Below are positions 15,501 through 17,272 of a DNA stretch of 17,272 nucleotides, in pieces. The stretch lies in the NCBI GenBank assembly GCA_023266435.1, contig JAHFQF010000019.1, forward strand, positions 1 to 17,272, read 5' to 3'. The stretch comes from Legionellales bacterium. Its GTDB lineage: Bacteria; Pseudomonadota; Gammaproteobacteria; Berkiellales; Berkiellaceae. The position numbers were made by a program, and so were the translations under genes. A model generated the notes under the pieces. It did no database searches, was not told where the DNA came from, and saw only the letters and a program-made list of their open reading frames with translations. Numbering within the stretch: the stretch's first letter is position 1; every line of letters starts with the position of its first letter.

Positions 15501-15768
15501 CATGGAGGGGAGACCCCATGTGGTTGATATGATAAAAAATAATGGCATACAGTTTGTGATTAATACGGCAGAAGGTCGAAAATCGATTGCAGACTCAGTG
15601 ACGATTCGACGTAGTGCTGTACAGAATAAAATATGTTACTCCACGACAGTGGCTGGTGCTAAAGCCATGGTATCTGCCTTGGCATTTCGCAGTGCGCATT
15701 TTGTGAATACGCTTCAGACACTACACAAAAGGATTAAAAAAAATGACAAAATATCCAATGACAATTGA
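12505..15768 (+). CDS. carB: Carbamoyl-phosphate synthase large subunit
   Basis: CarB performs both ATP-dependent steps of carbamoyl phosphate synthesis. ATG 12505, within the end of carA, has AAGGAAG at 12492-12498 and starts MSKRTDIQRILIIGAGP as in the family. A longer frame from 12331 would lie inside carA and is rejected. The product is 1087 aa (E. coli 1073), the excess being mostly a C-terminal tail overlapping greA. It is a tandem duplication: first ATP-grasp half with RPSFTLGGSGGG at Arg169, second with LGGGPNRIGQG near 569-579 and RPSYVLGG at Arg719. The C-terminal MGS-like allosteric domain is near 955-1070. Oddity: residue 21 is Trp (PIIIWQ) where the family has Gly (PIVIGQ); the second half keeps Gly577. 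Confidence 0.96.
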   Translation: MSKRTDIQRILIIGAGPIIIWQGCEFDYSGVQACRALKEEGYTIILVNSNPATIMTDPDLADATYVEPIHWQSIEKIIEQERPDAILPTMGGQTALNVTLELLERGVIEKYGIELIGANAEAIRKAEDRDLFRESMRKIGLKMPRSLMARSMEEAITAQEAIGFPTIIRPSFTLGGSGGGIAYNSEEFIEICTRGLELSPTKELLIEESVLGWKEFEMEVVRDKQDNCIIVCAIENLDAMGIHTGDSITVAPAQTLTDKEYQKMRNASIAVLREIGVETGGSNVQFAINPKDGEMHVIEMNPRVSRSSALASKATGFPIARIAAKLAVGYTLDELDNEMTSGKTPASFEPTIDYVVTKIPRFNFEKFPLADDTLTTQMKSVGEVMAIGSNFQASLQKAIRALEIDKDGLVSVADQLPIAAGKDEVRNELIEHLRIPKCDRLWYLAESFRQGLSLEDIQEYSGIDPWFLAQIKDLVDEEESLQGLTLPKLSVAHLRRLKQKGFSDKRLATLLSVSEATIRDLRQQLNVRPVFKRVDSCAAEFQTETAYLYSSYLSECEALPTNNKKIMVLGGGPNRIGQGIEFDYCCVHAAMAARELGYEAIMVNCNPETVSTDYDISDRLYFEPLTLEDLLAIVDVEKPIGVVVQYGGQTPLRLAQALANAGVPILGTTPDAIDRAEDRKKFQQLLHELQLKQPANGTVTSIEEGLALAKTLDFPLIVRPSYVLGGRAMEIVRDEFELVSYLTTALAAWGDNPVLLDRYLDNAIEVDVEAVSDGETVVIAGILEHIEQAGVHSGDSTCCLPPYSLSLELQQQLKDQMIAMTKALQVKGLCNAQFAILNDEIYVLEVNPRASRTIPFVSKATGYPFASIAMKAMLGQSLAEQGVLSVSLPDYLSVKCAVFPFIKFPGCDPILGPEMRSTGEVMGIGDSFGLAYCKSHLAATNRAIPKEGTAFVSVRDADKPAVVSVAKQLLDIGFELVATRGTAHYLHQQGVPCKQVNKVMEGRPHVVDMIKNNGIQFVINTAEGRKSIADSVTIRRSAVQNKICYSTTVAGAKAMVSALAFRSAHFVNTLQTLHKRIKKNDKISNDN

Positions 15769-16219
15769 AGGTGCTGAGCTCTTACGTGCGGAATTAAAGC
15801 AATTAAAGTCAGTCGATAGGCCTAATGTCATTAACGCCATTGCGGAAGCGCGGGCCCATGGTGATCTGCGCGAAAATGCCGAATACCATGCAGCCAAAGA
15901 GCAGCAATCTTTTATCGAAGGGCGTATTAATGACATCGAGTCTAAGCTGGCTCAAGCTCAAATTATTGATATCAATACAATTCCACAAAATGGACGAGTT
16001 GTTTTTGGGGTCACTGTAGATTTAATCAATTTACAGGATGATACCAATGTGTCCTATAAAATTGTTGGGGATGATGAGGCTGATTTTAAAATTGGTAAAA
16101 TCTCCATTAATTCACCCATTGCGCGAGCATTGATTAGTAAGCAAGAAGGGGACGTCGTAGTTGTATTTGCCCCGAACGGTGAAATAGAGTATCAACTTGA
16201 TCAAGTGCGATATATCTAA
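15743..16219 (+). CDS. greA: Transcription elongation factor GreA
   Basis: GreA inserts into the RNA polymerase secondary channel and stimulates cleavage of backtracked transcripts. At 158 aa it has exactly the E. coli length. The N-terminal coiled coil (about 1-75) carries the tip acidic residues Asp41 and Glu44 in HGDLRENAEYHAA. The C-terminal domain contains GRVVFG, IVGDDEADFK and SPIARALI. ATG 15743 has AAGGA at 15729-15733, and the gene overlaps the 3' end of carB by 26 bp in another frame. That implies cotranscription and probably translational coupling with carAB. It is followed by a structured spacer rather than a simple T-run terminator. Confidence 0.96.
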   Translation: MTKYPMTIEGAELLRAELKQLKSVDRPNVINAIAEARAHGDLRENAEYHAAKEQQSFIEGRINDIESKLAQAQIIDINTIPQNGRVVFGVTVDLINLQDDTNVSYKIVGDDEADFKIGKISINSPIARALISKQEGDVVVVFAPNGEIEYQLDQVRYI

Positions 16220-16232
16220 AGGAAACTGTAAC

Positions 16233-16259
16233 TGCGGCCCTCTGTGACCAGAGACCGCA
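16233..16259 (+). other. Stem-loop after greA
   Basis: TGCGG (16233-16237) with CTCTG (16240-16244) pairs with CAGAG (16249-16253) and CCGCA (16255-16259), giving ten pairs with a small internal loop and a TGAC loop. It begins 13 bases after the greA stop. The following bases are TGTTAAAAAA, so it is not a classical terminator on this strand, but it could protect the greA 3' end. Confidence 0.5.
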
Positions 16260-16263
16260 TGTT

Positions 16264-16295
16264 AAAAAACAAAACCCCGACTGGCGCTGCTCGGG
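16264..16295 (-). terminator. Minus-strand intrinsic terminator
   Basis: On the minus strand CCCGA (16295-16291) and TCGGG (16280-16276) form a GC-rich stem, directly followed by GTTTTGTTTTTT (16275-16264). This is a good rho-independent terminator for transcription coming from the yhbY side. It lies about 125 bases past the yhbY stop, so the intervening structured stretch would be a long 3' UTR or the body of a separate small RNA. Confidence 0.65.
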
Positions 16296-16319
16296 ATGGC
16301 AGAGTGCGTGAGGGGCCTC

Positions 16320-16370
16320 AGTGTGTTTGAGAGACTCCTGGCCTTGTTTGGAATAATATCTCTACACACT
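16320..16370. other. Long inverted repeat in the greA-yhbY spacer
   Basis: AGTGTGT (16320-16326) pairs with ACACACT (16364-16370), and AGAGA (16330-16334) with TCTCT (16359-16363), separated on one side by TTG. This is 12 pairs of a stem around a 24-base loop. No open reading frame is supported here. Confidence 0.5.
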
Positions 16371-16380
16371 CTATATAAGT

Positions 16381-16402
16381 GATTCCCGTGAAAACGGGAA
16401 TC
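16381..16402. repeat. dRS3-like palindromic repeat
   Basis: GATTCCCGT, a four-base GAAA loop, and ACGGGAATC make a perfect nine-pair hairpin. Its core ATTCCC-N8-GGGAAT has the form of the neisserial dRS3 repeat and of similar short palindromes scattered through many proteobacterial genomes. It lies between the convergent genes greA and yhbY, a usual place for such extragenic repeats. Only one copy is seen in this window, so repetition in this genome is an inference. Confidence 0.55.
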
Positions 16403-16420
16403 CATTCTATGCAGCCGGTT

Positions 16421-16720
16421 TTATTTTTTATGATTAGCGGGCTGATTGTGTTTTTTGAACCAGATGGATACGTGTCCAATTGTATTCACTAGGGTGGCGT
16501 CATGGGTGACGCTGATATGATTCAGATATTGCTCTTTCAAGGCTTTATCTGCGGTTAACAGCTTGATTTTGAGTAACTCATGCGCAAGAAATTGTACCGC
16601 AATCTCTTCATCATGGGCTTCTTGTAAACCGTTATTACTGATGGTTACCAGGGGATGTAGCGCATGGGCCAGCTTCATCAAGTGGGTATATTTCGGATCA
16701 TTTTTAGCAAGTCGTTTCAT
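16421..16720 (-). CDS. yhbY: YhbY family ribosome assembly RNA-binding protein
   Basis: A 99-aa CRS1-YhbY (CRM) domain protein. The E. coli homologue associates with pre-50S ribosomal particles. The conserved opening KLAHALHPLVTISNNGLQEA (residues 16-35) corresponds to the E. coli GLAHPLKPVVLLGSNGLTE segment. HELLKIKLL (47-55) and IGHVSIWFKK (81-90) follow. In the latter the usual IGK loop reads IGH, a mild deviation. The ribosome site before ATG 16720 is poor (AAAGA). It is divergent from rlmE across 160 bp, another rRNA-biogenesis gene and its common neighbour. Confidence 0.88.
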   Translation of the reverse strand: MKRLAKNDPKYTHLMKLAHALHPLVTISNNGLQEAHDEEIAVQFLAHELLKIKLLTADKALKEQYLNHISVTHDATLVNTIGHVSIWFKKHNQPANHKK

Positions 16721-16880
16721 TTTTCTTTAAAACCCTGTTCAAAGTTAGTTTTCCCATGTAAAATGAGCGTGATATTTCGTACCTAATATAGATAGCGTAT
16801 CGAGTTCAAGATAGATAGGGCGGGGGAAAGATCCCTTCTGCGCTTATTTTAACGAATTATTTAAGTAAGAGGAATAGCCT

Positions 16881-17272
16881 TTGTCTAGTTTCTCCAGCCA
16901 ACGATGGTGTCAAAGACAAAAAAATGATCCCTATGTAAAACTGCGTCAAAAAGCAGGGTATCGTTCGCGCGCCGCTTTTAAACTATTGCAATTACACGAA
17001 AAATATCGACTGTTTTCACCTAATCAACGCGTGATAGACATTGGCGCTGCACCCGGTGGTTGGTCACAAATGTTAGCGCAGTGGATAGGACCTAAAGGGC
17101 AAGTCTTTGCAATCGATTGTTTACCCATGGATCCTTTGCCTGGAGTGCAATTTTTACAAGGGGACTTTACTGATCCAGATGTGCATGCACAGCTCTTAGC
17201 ATTGATGCAAGATGTGCAGTTGGACTGGGTTGTGTCAGACATAGCACCTAATATTTCAGGAATACGCGCGGT
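16881..17272 (+). CDS. rlmE: 23S rRNA 2'-O-methyltransferase RlmE, partial
   Basis: RlmE (FtsJ/RrmJ) methylates the 2'-OH of U2552 in 23S rRNA in late 50S assembly. The first 130 residues are present; the gene runs off the right edge. The start is TTG 16881, supported by AGAGGA at 16868-16873 with seven bases of spacing and by alignment of the first residues (SSFSSQRWCQRQ) to the family. Visible motifs are RSRAAFKL with catalytic Lys34, the SAM-binding IGAAPGGWSQ (54-63), LPMDPLPGVQFLQGDF (81-96) and SDIAPNISG with catalytic Asp120 (119-127). These correspond to Lys38 and Asp124 of E. coli. In E. coli ftsH usually follows; that lies outside the window. Confidence 0.93.
   Translation, partial: MSSFSSQRWCQRQKNDPYVKLRQKAGYRSRAAFKLLQLHEKYRLFSPNQRVIDIGAAPGGWSQMLAQWIGPKGQVFAIDCLPMDPLPGVQFLQGDFTDPDVHAQLLALMQDVQLDWVVSDIAPNISGIRA

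Noticed and set aside
16220..16420. Possible tRNA in the GC-rich greA-yhbY spacer
   Set aside because: No T-loop (GTTCGA-type) or D-loop pattern and no seven-pair acceptor stem; the repeats form separate hairpins instead.
17024..17242. 72-codon Cys-rich frame on the minus strand
   Set aside because: It is antisense to the SAM-binding region of rlmE, which is clearly the real coding strand; the cysteines come from the complement of that sequence.
1..17272. CRISPR array, integrase site or prophage genes
   Set aside because: No regularly spaced direct repeats, tRNA-linked attachment site or phage-type genes were seen; beyond the first 1.75 kb all genes are core functions.

Overview
The window is a chromosomal segment of a gammaproteobacterium of moderate to low GC. 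It is almost entirely housekeeping genes. The products resemble their E. coli counterparts closely in length and motifs (BamE, Fur, RecN, NadK, GrpE, DnaK, DnaJ, DapB, CarA, CarB, GreA, YhbY, RlmE). However, an HrcA repressor and a CIRCE operator, which E. coli lacks, stand in front of the grpE-dnaK-dnaJ genes. That combination, together with an orphan gene carrying a degenerate ankyrin-like repeat, fits a Legionella/Coxiella-type (Legionellales) bacterium. The lineage is an inference; no rRNA or other marker gene is present.

Layout. Positions 1-1746 are accessory: two 159-bp near-identical MITE-like elements in opposite orientation flank one unrecognised 393-aa gene. Next come bamE (minus) and fur (plus), divergent, then recN and nadK (both minus). 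From 5345 the window holds a heat-shock cluster on the plus strand: CIRCE, hrcA, grpE, a sigma-32-type promoter, dnaK, an intrinsic terminator/attenuator and dnaJ. dapB follows 20 bp after dnaJ. A sigma-70 promoter then drives carA-carB-greA, whose coding regions overlap. A 201-bp highly structured spacer separates greA from the convergent yhbY (minus). rlmE begins divergently from yhbY and runs off the right edge.

How the genes work together. HrcA would repress its own operon through the CIRCE, and the symmetric operator also covers the promoter region of nadK. GrpE, DnaK and DnaJ form the Hsp70 folding cycle, with dnaK having an additional RpoH-like promoter. RecN (double-strand break repair) has a clear sigma-70 promoter whose -35 box is overlapped by a LexA-like palindrome. 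CarA and CarB are the two subunits of carbamoyl-phosphate synthetase. GreA, YhbY and RlmE serve transcription and ribosome biogenesis.

I found no clearly new multi-gene system. The points most worth checking are the MITE-bounded orphan gene, the divergent CIRCE shared with nadK, a Trp replacing a normally conserved Gly in the N-terminal half of CarB, and the structured greA-yhbY spacer, which may encode a small RNA on the minus strand.
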